Shown one piece after another: positions 42,530 to 51,009 of a stretch of DNA of 60,139 nt (position 1 is its first letter; the number at the start of each line of letters is the position of its first letter). The notes under the pieces were generated by a model. The model searched no databases. It was not told the origin of the DNA and was given only the letters and a program-made list of their open reading frames with translations. A program made the translations under genes and the position numbers. Source of the stretch: Mycobacterium sp. E2479. Lineage in GTDB: Bacteria > Actinomycetota > Actinomycetes > Mycobacteriales > Mycobacteriaceae. The stretch is from positions 1 through 60,139 of the forward strand of contig NZ_LZJR01000072.1 of the NCBI RefSeq assembly GCF_001667925.1, written 5' to 3'.

Positions 42530-45280
42530 GTGGTGACTCGACCCGCCCCGCCCATCCTGACAATTCGGCATGACGGGTCCCAACGTTCCTTCGCGGCCGG
42601 CCACGAGGTGGTGGTGGGACGCGATGAACAGGCCGACGTGCACATCGCCGATCCGAGGATTTCCCGCGCGCATCTGCTGCTGCGGTTCGATCAAGGCCGA
42701 TGGTTGGCAATCGACAACGGCTCGTTGAACGGGACCTATCTCAACGGCTACCGGATGCCCGTGGTGGATATCCACGACGGTCAGAGCATTCACGTCGGAA
42801 ACCCGCAAGGCCCGCGTCTGACCTTCGCGATCGGGCCGCAGACGGGTCATGCCAGCCGGCCCCCCCGGGCCCGGCCGAGCCACGACTCCGGACCCCCGAC
42901 CCTGGCCTGGGCGGCGCTTACTGAGCAAACGAATCCGACACATTCGCCGCGGCGCCCACAGGCCCGGCCCGACAGCCCGGCCCGGGGCCCGGCGCGCGGC
43001 GGTCCGCACGGTGCGCCGTCGCGTCCGGTGCCTCCCCGGCAGCCGGCGAGACCGCAGAGTGCACCACCGCGACAGCCGGCGGCGCCGCCGCGACAGGCGC
43101 CACCGCCCCCGATGCCGGCGTCACGTGGCACTCCCCCCGAGGAGCTGACCGTCATCGACCCCGGCTCACCGGCAAGATTGCAGGTCACCCCGTCCGCAGC
43201 CGACCAAGCCAAGGCAGCGCCCACGCCGTCGAACCCGCCCGCGGCGGAATTCACGGTGATCAATGCCAAAACGGCCGACGTGTCCAACCTCGCGACGCGC
43301 TTTGTGAAATTGCTCTCGCCGCGCGCGTCGTCGGCCGCGGGCACGGCCGGCGCCATGACGATCGGCCGCGCCCCCGAGAACGACATCGTCGTCTCCGATG
43401 TCCTGGCGTCGCGTCAGCATGCCAGCTTGGTACCCACCCACCTGGGCACCGAGATTCGGGACAACAGCGTCAACGGAACGTTCGTCAACGGCACCCGGGT
43501 CGGGTCGGCCATCTTGTCCGAGGACGACATCGTCACGATCGGCAACGTCGACCTGGTGTTCCGCGACGGCACCTTGACCGAACACGGCGACGCCGCCACA
43601 CGCACCGGGGGTCTCGAGGTGCGCGACGTCAAGTACGTCGTCGACAACGGCAAACAATTGCTGGATGACATCTCGCTGACCGCTCGCCCCGGCACGTTGA
43701 CCGCAGTGATCGGCGGTTCGGGCGCCGGCAAGAGCACCCTGGCCCGGCTCATCGCCGGTTACACCACCCCGACCTCCGGTTCAGTGACCTTCGAGGGCCA
43801 CAACATTCACGCCGAATACGCATCGCTGCGCAGCAGGATCGGCATGGTCCCCCAGGACGACGTGGTGCATCGCCAGCTCACCATCAACCAGGCGCTGGGC
43901 TATGCCGCAGAGCTGCGGCTGCCGCCCGACACCAGCAAAGCCGACCGCGCCAAGGTCGTCGCCCAGGTGCTCGAGGAACTCGATCTGACCAAGCACGCCG
44001 ACACCCGCGTCGAGAAGTTGTCCGGCGGACAGCGCAAACGCGCCTCGGTGGCGCTCGAGCTGCTGACCGGCCCGTCATTGCTGATCCTCGACGAGCCGAC
44101 CTCGGGTTTGGATCCCGCGCTGGATCTGCAGGTCATGACGATGCTGCGCCAGCTGGCCGACGCGGGTCGGGTCGTGCTCGTGGTGACGCACTCGCTGTCC
44201 TACCTGGACGTGTGCGACCAGGTGCTGCTCATGGCTCCGGGCGGCAAGACAGCCTATTGCGGCGCACCCGACCAGATCGGTGCCGCGATGGGCACCACCA
44301 ACTGGGCGAAGATCTTCACCCAGGTCGGCGCCGACCCCGACGAGGCCAATCGCCGCTTCCTGGAACAGAACGAGGCCGAGAAGCGGCCCCAGAAGTACCT
44401 CCCGGACAAGACCGACGAGCCGGGCAGCCTCGGCGAACCCGTTCACACCAGCGTGCGGCGCCAGATCTCGACCATCGCCCGCAGACAGGTCCGCCTGGTG
44501 ATCGCCGACCGCGCCTACTTCGTCTTCCTCGCGCTGCTGCCGTTCATCCTCGGCTCGCTGTCTCTGACGGTCCCGGGCAACAACGGCTTTCATGTTCCCG
44601 CGCCCAATGCCGGCACACCCGACGAAGCCGCACAGATACTGGCGCTGCTGATGCCGGCGGCGGCATTCATGGGTACCGCCTTGACAATTCGAGATCTGGT
44701 CGGCGAACGCCCCATCTTTCAGCGCGAGCAGGCGGTCGGGTTGTCGACCGCCGCCTACCTGCTCGCCAAGAGCGCGGTGTTCTGCGGCTTCGCGATAGTG
44801 CAGTCGGCGATCGTCACGGCGATCGTGGTGATCGGAAAGAGCGCCCCCGCGCGAGGCGCGGTGCTGTTCGGCCACTCGACCATTGGGGCCACCTTCGAAC
44901 TGTTCACGACCGTCGCGGCGACGTGTGTCGCCTCGGCCATTCTCGGCCTGGCGATTTCGTCGCTGGTCCGCTCGAGCGAGCAGATCATGCCGCTGTTCGT
45001 GGTGACGGTGATGGCGCAGCTGGTGCTGTGCGGTGGGATGGTGCCGGTGACCGGCCGGCTCGGTTTGAACCAGCTGTCGTGGGCGACGCCGGCGCGCTGG
45101 GGCTATGCGGCCGCATCGTCGACAGTGGATCTGCGCCACCTGGTGCCCGATTCGCTGCTATCCCAGGATCGGTTCTGGCAGCACACGTCGAAGATCTGGC
45201 TGCTCGACATGGGCATGCTGGCCGCATTGTCACTCTTCTACGCGGGCTTCGTGCGGTGGAAGATCCGGTTGCGCCGATAG
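42530..45280 (+). CDS. ABC transporter with two FHA domains (Rv1747-like)
   Basis: 916 residues. FHA-1 (about 8-100, VVGRDEQADVHI..RISRAHLLL..NGSLNGTYLNG), a ~150-residue Pro/Ala/Arg-rich linker with Thr in ELTVIDPG and EFTVINAK (possible phospho-sites), FHA-2 (about 262-345, MTIGRAPENDIVVSD..RQHASL..NSVNGTFVNG), an ABC domain (Walker A GGSGAGKST near 395; signature LSGGQRKRAS near 497; Walker B LLILDEPTSGLDP near 517) and a C-terminal six-helix ABC-2 exporter domain (about 660-912). FHA domains bind phosphothreonine; in M. tuberculosis the kinase PknF phosphorylates Rv1747, which affects virulence lipids. Start GTG 42530, 302 bp from the proposed kinase start. Confidence 0.93.
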   Translation: MVTRPAPPILTIRHDGSQRSFAAGHEVVVGRDEQADVHIADPRISRAHLLLRFDQGRWLAIDNGSLNGTYLNGYRMPVVDIHDGQSIHVGNPQGPRLTFAIGPQTGHASRPPRARPSHDSGPPTLAWAALTEQTNPTHSPRRPQARPDSPARGPARGGPHGAPSRPVPPRQPARPQSAPPRQPAAPPRQAPPPPMPASRGTPPEELTVIDPGSPARLQVTPSAADQAKAAPTPSNPPAAEFTVINAKTADVSNLATRFVKLLSPRASSAAGTAGAMTIGRAPENDIVVSDVLASRQHASLVPTHLGTEIRDNSVNGTFVNGTRVGSAILSEDDIVTIGNVDLVFRDGTLTEHGDAATRTGGLEVRDVKYVVDNGKQLLDDISLTARPGTLTAVIGGSGAGKSTLARLIAGYTTPTSGSVTFEGHNIHAEYASLRSRIGMVPQDDVVHRQLTINQALGYAAELRLPPDTSKADRAKVVAQVLEELDLTKHADTRVEKLSGGQRKRASVALELLTGPSLLILDEPTSGLDPALDLQVMTMLRQLADAGRVVLVVTHSLSYLDVCDQVLLMAPGGKTAYCGAPDQIGAAMGTTNWAKIFTQVGADPDEANRRFLEQNEAEKRPQKYLPDKTDEPGSLGEPVHTSVRRQISTIARRQVRLVIADRAYFVFLALLPFILGSLSLTVPGNNGFHVPAPNAGTPDEAAQILALLMPAAAFMGTALTIRDLVGERPIFQREQAVGLSTAAYLLAKSAVFCGFAIVQSAIVTAIVVIGKSAPARGAVLFGHSTIGATFELFTTVAATCVASAILGLAISSLVRSSEQIMPLFVVTVMAQLVLCGGMVPVTGRLGLNQLSWATPARWGYAAASSTVDLRHLVPDSLLSQDRFWQHTSKIWLLDMGMLAALSLFYAGFVRWKIRLRR

Positions 45281-45310
45281 CGAATCGCCCAGCAGCGGTA
45301 GGGTGACACC

Positions 45311-45817
45311 ATTCACCCGCCGAAGCACGAGACGTTCGACCTCCTGGCCCGCACCAACACCGATCCCAAGGGCATCGTGCGGACCGTCGACGAGTACGCG
45401 GTGCAGCCGTGGGGTCTGTACGTCGCGCGCCCCACTCCCGGTCGCGTCCAGTTCCATTACCTCGAGTCGTGGCTGCTGCCGTCGTTGGGCTTGCGCGCCA
45501 CGGTGTTTCACTTCAATCGGGGTCATGAACGCGACCATGACTACTACCTGGATGTGGGCGAATACCGGCCCGGCCCCACCGTGTGGCATGCCGAAGACCA
45601 CTACCTGGACATCGAGGTCCGCACCGGCGCCGGCGCCGAACTCACCGATATCGACGAACTGCTCGACGCCGTCCGCCACGGGTTGCTGAGTCCGGAGGCC
45701 GCCGAGCGGGCGGTGCGACGCGCGGTGGCCGCCGTCGACGGGTTGGCCGGCAACGGTTATGACCTGTCGCGGTGGCTGGCACACCACGGCATGCCACTGA
45801 GCTGGCGCCGGCGGTAG
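45311..45817 (+). CDS. DUF402-family protein (Rv1632c-like)
   Basis: DUF402 fold with the conserved core YLESWLLPSLGLRATVFHF..YYLDVGEY..WHAEDHYLDIEV, related to phosphohydrolases such as FomD; the nucleotide substrate is unknown. The first GTG in frame is at 45377 (VRTVDEYAVQPWGLY, 146 aa). Codons upstream read HPPKHETFDLLARTNTDPKG, which looks conserved-protein-like and runs back to a stop at 45299. The only start-like codon there is ATT 45311, with GGGTGA just before it, so I prefer 45311 (168 aa) over 45377. In H37Rv it is next to uvrB; here the kinase/ABC pair separates them. Confidence 0.75.
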   Translation: MHPPKHETFDLLARTNTDPKGIVRTVDEYAVQPWGLYVARPTPGRVQFHYLESWLLPSLGLRATVFHFNRGHERDHDYYLDVGEYRPGPTVWHAEDHYLDIEVRTGAGAELTDIDELLDAVRHGLLSPEAAERAVRRAVAAVDGLAGNGYDLSRWLAHHGMPLSWRRR

Positions 45818-45853
45818 CCGTTTTCTCTGCCGGACGGCGGGTATGCCTTCGAC

Positions 45854-45931
45854 ATGGCGTTCGTCGGTCAGCGCAGCGATCCCTATGACTTGGCGTGCCG
45901 CGCCGCAGACTTTGTACGGGAGACACGCTGA
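45854..45931 (+). CDS. possible 25-aa small ORF coupled to the LigD-polymerase gene
   Basis: ATG 45854 opens MAFVGQRSDPYDLACRAADF and five more residues, closing in TGA at 45929-45931 that overlaps the ATG of the next gene (TGATG). The frame is the same as the DUF402 gene and is open from its stop. No Shine-Dalgarno is obvious. It may be a leader for coupling, or chance. Confidence 0.3.
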   Translation: MAFVGQRSDPYDLACRAADFVRETR

Positions 45932-46821
45932 TGCCACGCATCGACGTCGAGATCACCCACCCGGACCGGGTCATGTTCCCGGAGAACGGAATCACCAAGT
46001 CAGACCTTGCCGAGTACTACGGCGAGGTGGCCGAGACCATGCTGCCGCACCTGAAGGGCCGCCCGCTGACCGTGCAACGCTTCCCGCGAGGCATCGGTGA
46101 AAACGGTTTTGTGCAACAGGATTTCGCCGATACGTTGCCCCACTGGATGAGCGGGGTCCAGGTCGACAAAGCGGGCGGCACCCTGGTCCATCCGCTGGCC
46201 GAACGCCCGGAAGCGCTGCGCTGGTTGGCCAACCAGAACTGCATAACCCTGCACGTGTGGCAATCGCGCCGGGGCAAACTGAACCAGCCTGACCGCTTGG
46301 TCTTCGATCTTGATCCCTCCGACGCCGATTTCGCGGTGGTGCGCGCGACCGCCCGCACGGTGGCCGACGTGCTCGATGACCTGGGGCTGGCGCGCTACGT
46401 GCAGACCACCGGATCGCGGGGGCTTCATGTCGTGGTGCCGCTACGCGCCGAAGCCGACTTCGACACCGTGCGGCAATTCGCCCGCGACGTCGCGGAAGTC
46501 GTCGCCGCCGACGATGCCGCACACCGCACCGTGGAAGCCCGCAAAGACAAACGCGATGGCCGCATCTACCTGGACGTCATGCGTAATGCCTACGCGCAGA
46601 CCGCGGTGGCGCCGTACTCTGTGCGGGCCCGCGCAGGTGCGTCGGTGGCCACCCCGTTGGAGTGGGACGAACTGGACACCCGGGGTCTGCGGGCCGATCG
46701 GTTCAGCATTCGCGATGTCCCCGACCGGCTCGCTGGGCAACGCGATCCGTGGGCAGACATGTTCCGGCACGCCCGCTCGCTGACCCGGCCACTCGAACGA
46801 TTAGCGAAACTTCGTGCCTGA
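45931..46821 (+). CDS. stand-alone LigD-type DNA polymerase/primase domain protein
   Basis: 296 residues, entirely the archaeo-eukaryotic primase-like polymerase domain found in LigD, with no ligase or nuclease part. Catalytic metal ligands Asp126 and Asp128 (LVFDLDPSD) and Asp215 (RIYLDVM) are present, with GSRGLHVVVP around His166 in the nucleotide site. The family (PolD1/PolD2 in mycobacteria) fills gaps and prefers ribonucleotides in end joining or excision repair. ATG 45931 has GGGAG upstream. It overlaps the glycosylase gene that follows by 8 bp. No Ku or ligase gene is in the window. Confidence 0.9.
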   Translation: MPRIDVEITHPDRVMFPENGITKSDLAEYYGEVAETMLPHLKGRPLTVQRFPRGIGENGFVQQDFADTLPHWMSGVQVDKAGGTLVHPLAERPEALRWLANQNCITLHVWQSRRGKLNQPDRLVFDLDPSDADFAVVRATARTVADVLDDLGLARYVQTTGSRGLHVVVPLRAEADFDTVRQFARDVAEVVAADDAAHRTVEARKDKRDGRIYLDVMRNAYAQTAVAPYSVRARAGASVATPLEWDELDTRGLRADRFSIRDVPDRLAGQRDPWADMFRHARSLTRPLERLAKLRA

Positions 46822-47599
46822 ACTGCCGGATGTCGAAGGATTCCGGCGCGAGCTGGCTAAAGCCCTGCCCCGCCGCCGAATTCAATGCGTAGACGTCCGC
46901 GACGCCGGGATCCTGCGCAACGCCTCCGCCGCCACCCTCGCCCGGCGCCTGGTCGGCCACCGGTTCGGAGCCCCGCGCCGGCACGGCAAATGGCTGATAC
47001 TGCCGACCGATGGTCCGGCGCTGCTGATCCACAGCGGTATGACCGGACACCCGTACTACGCCAAAGCCGGCGCCGATCCGGAAAAGTATGAGCGACTGGT
47101 GGTGTCGCTCGACCGAGGCGAACTGCGGTATGCCGACCTGCGCAAGCTTCGCGGGGTCTGGCTCGCCGCCGACGACGACGAGCTCGCCGACGTGTTGGGC
47201 GCGCAGGGGCCCGACGCGCTGGGCATGGGCCTACGAGAGTTTCGTGACGTGGTCGCCGCGCGACGCACGAGGGGTGGGCCGCTGAAGCCGACGCTGATGG
47301 ACCAGTCGGTGATCGCGGGCCTGGGCAATCTGCTCGTCGACGAAATCTGCTGGCGGGCCAGAATTCGGCCCACGGTTTCGGTTGCGGAGCTGGGCGACGA
47401 CGACGTCAAAAATTTGCATCGTGCCATGGCGCAAGTGCTGCATACCGCGGTACGCCATGGCCGGGTTCCCGGCCTGCCGCGTTGGCTCACCGGGGCACGC
47501 GACGATGCCGACCCGCACTGCCCGCGCTGCGGCAGCCTCCTTCGCCGCGGCCGGATCGGTGGCCGGATGTCGTTCTGGTGTCCCCGTTGCCAGCCCTAG
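46814..47599 (+). CDS. Fpg/Nei-family DNA glycosylase
   Basis: 261 residues. After Met removal the protein starts PELPDVE, with catalytic Pro2 and Glu3; most relatives have PELPEVE, so position 6 is Glu to Asp. Lys59 (RRHGKWLIL), IHSGMTG and the helix-two-turn-helix GLGNLLVDEICWRARIRP are as in Fpg. The zinc finger C-x2-C-x16-C-x2-C ends with GGRMSFWCPRCQP, including the lesion-contacting Arg. It should remove oxidised bases and nick the abasic site. The 8-bp overlap with the polymerase gene implies coordinated production of a base-removing and a gap-filling enzyme. Confidence 0.9.
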   Translation: MPELPDVEGFRRELAKALPRRRIQCVDVRDAGILRNASAATLARRLVGHRFGAPRRHGKWLILPTDGPALLIHSGMTGHPYYAKAGADPEKYERLVVSLDRGELRYADLRKLRGVWLAADDDELADVLGAQGPDALGMGLREFRDVVAARRTRGGPLKPTLMDQSVIAGLGNLLVDEICWRARIRPTVSVAELGDDDVKNLHRAMAQVLHTAVRHGRVPGLPRWLTGARDDADPHCPRCGSLLRRGRIGGRMSFWCPRCQP

Positions 47600-47654
47600 C
47601 CGTCCGCCGAACAGCCTGGTCGACCGGGCGACGGTGAGCGTAATCTCAGCTGCA

Positions 47655-48068
47655 ATGAGCTCCCATGGTCGCAGGCTGCTGCCGATCGCCGCGGCGACGA
47701 TCATCGCCGTCGGCGCCCAGCTGAATCCGGCAACGGCACGAGCGGATCTACACAACATCACCTATCGGGCCAGGATCGACGGCGTGACGACCGGTAGCCA
47801 GGCCATCTTCGTGATCAGCGGCGGTCAGACGAACACGGCCGGACTGAGTGCGATGCCCGGCAACGCATTCGAAGCCGACACGGTGTTGCCCGACCCGCAG
47901 CAGGCCGGCATGCGCGTCGTGGTGCACTTCCCGTACTCGGCGAACGTGCACTGCGAGATCGACGTGGACGACAATGTTTTCGTCCAGACCGACCAGTTGG
48001 TCAGACCGGTCGCCGGCAACGCCGATCCCATGAACGGGGCGCTGCAGTGCGGCGCACCCATCCCCTAG
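47655..48068 (+). CDS. secreted hypothetical protein
   Basis: 137 residues with a signal peptide (RRLLPIAAATIIAVGAQ, cleavage likely after TARA, about residue 30). The mature part is beta-rich, with VVVHFPYSANVHCEIDVDDN and a second Cys near the end (ALQCGAPIP), a likely disulphide. The fold resembles small mycobacterial exported proteins of MmpS-like size, but I cannot name a family. It follows the glycosylase gene by 55 bp and ends 16 bp from the convergent coaE. Confidence 0.68.
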   Translation: MSSHGRRLLPIAAATIIAVGAQLNPATARADLHNITYRARIDGVTTGSQAIFVISGGQTNTAGLSAMPGNAFEADTVLPDPQQAGMRVVVHFPYSANVHCEIDVDDNVFVQTDQLVRPVAGNADPMNGALQCGAPIP

Positions 48069-48084
48069 GCGCGCCACCATCGGG

Positions 48085-49299
48085 CTAGGGCTTCCAGCCC
48101 GTCGAGTCGGCCCACTCCCACGCGCGGCGGTAGGCGTCGAGGAACCACGGCTCCTTGGCCTCGGCATAGGCCGCGGTGTCTCCGTCGGCGGCCTTTTCGG
48201 CGGCGCGCTTGGCGTTCAAATAATCGGCGCGGGCATCGGGGTTGGCCGTCAACCAGTCCACGAACAGCAGGGCGAATTGCTGATTGGGCCAGCCGTCCAC
48301 CCGAATGTGCACATTGGTGGGTCGACCGGGATCCGCTGAGGCGTGAATTCGCTTGCACCACAGCGCCGGATCGTCCCCGTGGTCGTAGCTCTCCACCGTA
48401 CTGCGGGCATCATTCTTGGCCACGTCCTCAGCGATGTGCTCGATGCGCGGATACCCAACGGAAAGCAACGGCTCGGCGAGTTCGTCTGCGACGGCAAGGG
48501 ATTCAACGGTGATTTGGACATCGATGACGTCCTTGGCGGCGAGGTCCGGCACGGCGGTCGAGCCGATGTGATCGACACGCAGCGCCCGGTGCCCGCAGCT
48601 GGTCCGCAGGCGGTTCACGATCCGTCGCGCCTGGTCCGACCAAGCCGGGTCGCACGGCACCAACCGGGCGGGAACCTCGGCGATCTGGTGCGCGCTCAGG
48701 TTACGCGCGAACGGGACGATGCGGTTGTTCCACACGGCATGGGCCCGCTGGACCAACTCCTCGGTGCTGCCCGAGTTGTCCAGCCAAATGTCGGCGACCG
48801 CGCGGCGCTGCTCGTCGGTTGCCTGCGCGGCGATCCTCGCGCGGGCGTCATCCTCCGACATGCCGCGCTGGTCGACCAGGCGCCGCAGCCGCACCTCGAC
48901 ATCGGCGTACACGATGACGACGAGCGGGAACAGCGGCGCCATCCCGGATTCCACCAGCAGCGGAATGTCCTCGACCACAACGGAATCGTCGGGCACCGAA
49001 GCGATGATTTCCGAACGGCGATTGGCCACCAACGGATGGACGATGCCGTTCAGCGTCTTGCGCGCCTCGTCGTCGCGAAAAGCCTTGGCAGCCAGGGCGG
49101 GCCGGTCCAGCGATCCGTCCGGAAGCAGGATGTCGCTCCCGAACGCCTCGACCAGCGAGGCCAGGCCCTCGGTTCCGGGCTGAACCACCTCACGCGCGAT
49201 GACGTCCCCGTCGACGATGACTGCACCGCATTGTTCGAAAGTGGATGACAGCGCCGACTTGCCGGCGCCGATGCCACCGGTCAGCCCGATGCGCAGCAT
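48085..49299 (-). CDS. coaE: dephospho-CoA kinase fused to a GrpB (UPF0157) domain
   Basis: 404 residues. Residues 1-200 are dephospho-CoA kinase, the last step of CoA synthesis, with P-loop GLTGGIGAGKSAL (5-17). Residues about 210-404 are a GrpB/UPF0157 nucleotidyltransferase-like domain (VDHIGSTAVPDLAAKDVIDVQI). The fusion is typical of mycobacteria; the second domain helps folding of the kinase in M. tuberculosis. ATG 49299 follows rpsA by 18 bp. Confidence 0.96.
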   Translation of the reverse strand: MLRIGLTGGIGAGKSALSSTFEQCGAVIVDGDVIAREVVQPGTEGLASLVEAFGSDILLPDGSLDRPALAAKAFRDDEARKTLNGIVHPLVANRRSEIIASVPDDSVVVEDIPLLVESGMAPLFPLVVIVYADVEVRLRRLVDQRGMSEDDARARIAAQATDEQRRAVADIWLDNSGSTEELVQRAHAVWNNRIVPFARNLSAHQIAEVPARLVPCDPAWSDQARRIVNRLRTSCGHRALRVDHIGSTAVPDLAAKDVIDVQITVESLAVADELAEPLLSVGYPRIEHIAEDVAKNDARSTVESYDHGDDPALWCKRIHASADPGRPTNVHIRVDGWPNQQFALLFVDWLTANPDARADYLNAKRAAEKAADGDTAAYAEAKEPWFLDAYRRAWEWADSTGWKP

Positions 49300-49317
49300 G
49301 GCGTGGTCAGGGAGACG

Positions 49318-50754
49318 TCACGCGTTGCCGGCGAGCTTCTCCCGCAGAGCGGCCAATTGCGCATCGCTGGCCAGCGATCCGCCCGCCTTCTCCGGAGGAG
49401 CGCCATTGCCAGGCGCCTGCTCGGGGTGCCCGGCTGCCTCGGCGGCGGCGAACTTCTCCATCTGCGTCGTGTGCATCTTGTGCCGACGCTCGGCCTCCGC
49501 GTAGCGGGCCTCCCACTCGTTGCGCTGCTTCTCGAATCCCTCTAGCCATTCGTTGGTCTCGGAGTCGAAGCCTTCGGGGAAGATGTAGTTGCCCTGCTCG
49601 TCGTAGCTGTCGGCCATGCCGTATTTCGCCGGGTCGAATTCCTCGGTGTAGTCCTCGTTGGCCTGCTTGAGCGACAACGAGATCCGGCGGCGCTCCAGGT
49701 CGATGTCGATGACCTTGACCATCGCGTCGTCGCCGACGGCGACCACCTGGTCGGGAACCTCGACGTGGCGCTCGGCCAACTCGGAGATGTGCACCAGACC
49801 CTCGATGCCCTCCTCGACACGCACGAAAGCGCCGAACGGGACCAGCTTGGTGACCTTCCCGGGCACGATCTGGCCGATGGCGTGGGTGCGGGCGAAGTGC
49901 CGCCACGGGTCTTCCTGAGTCGCCTTCAGCGACAACGAAACCCGCTCGCGGTCCATGTCGACGTCGAGCACCTCGACGGTGACCTCGTCACCGACCTGCA
50001 CAACCTCGGACGGGTGGTCGATGTGCTTCCAGGACAGCTCGGAAACGTGCACCAGACCGTCCACACCGCCGAGGTCGACGAATGCACCGAAGTTGACGAT
50101 GGAGGAGACGACACCCTTGCGGATGGCGCCCTTCTGCAGCTGGTTGAGGAACTCGCTGCGCACCTCGGACTGGGTCTGCTCCAGCCACGCGCGTCGCGAC
50201 AGGACCACGTTGTTGCGGTTCTTGTCCAGCTCGATGATCTTGGCCTCGATCTCCTTGCCGATGTACGGCTGCAGATCACGCACCCGGCGCATCTCCACCA
50301 GCGAGGCGGGCAGGAAGCCGCGCAACCCGATGTCGAGGATCAGGCCTCCCTTGACCACCTCGATGACGGTGCCCTTGACGGCCTCGTCCTTCTCCTTGAG
50401 CGCCTCGATGGTGCCCCAGGCGCGCTCGTACTGCGCGCGCTTCTTGGAGAGAATCAGCCGACCCTCTTTGTCCTCCTTGGTGAGGACCAGGGCTTCGATC
50501 TCATCACCGACGGAAACGACCTCATTCGGGTCGACATCGTGCTTGATCGAGAGTTCGCGGGCGGGGATGACCCCTTCGGTTTTGTAGCCGATATCGAGGA
50601 GCACCTCGTCCCGGTCCACTTTGACGATCGTGCCTTCGACGATGTCGCCATCGTTGAAATACTTGATCGTTTTGTCTATTGCGGCGAGAAAGTCCTCGCT
50701 CGAGCCAATGTCGTTGACGGCTACTTGCGGCGAGGTGACAGCGGGACTCGGCAT
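49318..50754 (-). CDS. rpsA: 30S ribosomal protein S1
   Basis: 478 residues with four S1 OB-fold repeats (about 35-105, 123-188, 209-277, 294-363), each with a VxG-like start and GFVHxSE-like core (for example GLVHVSELSWKHIDHP). The C-terminal ~110 residues are acidic and disordered. It binds mRNA on the small subunit and in mycobacteria is a proposed target of pyrazinoic acid. A 255-bp 5' region without ORFs separates it from polA. Confidence 0.97.
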   Translation of the reverse strand: MPSPAVTSPQVAVNDIGSSEDFLAAIDKTIKYFNDGDIVEGTIVKVDRDEVLLDIGYKTEGVIPARELSIKHDVDPNEVVSVGDEIEALVLTKEDKEGRLILSKKRAQYERAWGTIEALKEKDEAVKGTVIEVVKGGLILDIGLRGFLPASLVEMRRVRDLQPYIGKEIEAKIIELDKNRNNVVLSRRAWLEQTQSEVRSEFLNQLQKGAIRKGVVSSIVNFGAFVDLGGVDGLVHVSELSWKHIDHPSEVVQVGDEVTVEVLDVDMDRERVSLSLKATQEDPWRHFARTHAIGQIVPGKVTKLVPFGAFVRVEEGIEGLVHISELAERHVEVPDQVVAVGDDAMVKVIDIDLERRRISLSLKQANEDYTEEFDPAKYGMADSYDEQGNYIFPEGFDSETNEWLEGFEKQRNEWEARYAEAERRHKMHTTQMEKFAAAEAAGHPEQAPGNGAPPEKAGGSLASDAQLAALREKLAGNA

Positions 50755-51009
50755 GTTGTTGGGTTGCTCCGGACAGGTTTGGTCGTAGGGACAATTGGGA
50801 TTTACCTGTCGAGGCTACTCGACTGGGCACATGCTGGCCAAACTCAGCGCCGTCGGCTCGCGTCGATCGGTTGCCCAGAATTTGACATCACGGCAAATTC
50901 TCGCCGCGACGTGCTCCCTCCAAGCGGGCGGTACCGCAGCTCGGGGACGGTTTGTGCAGTTCATAACCGCTCGGCGGCCCCAGTGCGTGGCAGCGCCCGG
51001 ATCGCCGCG

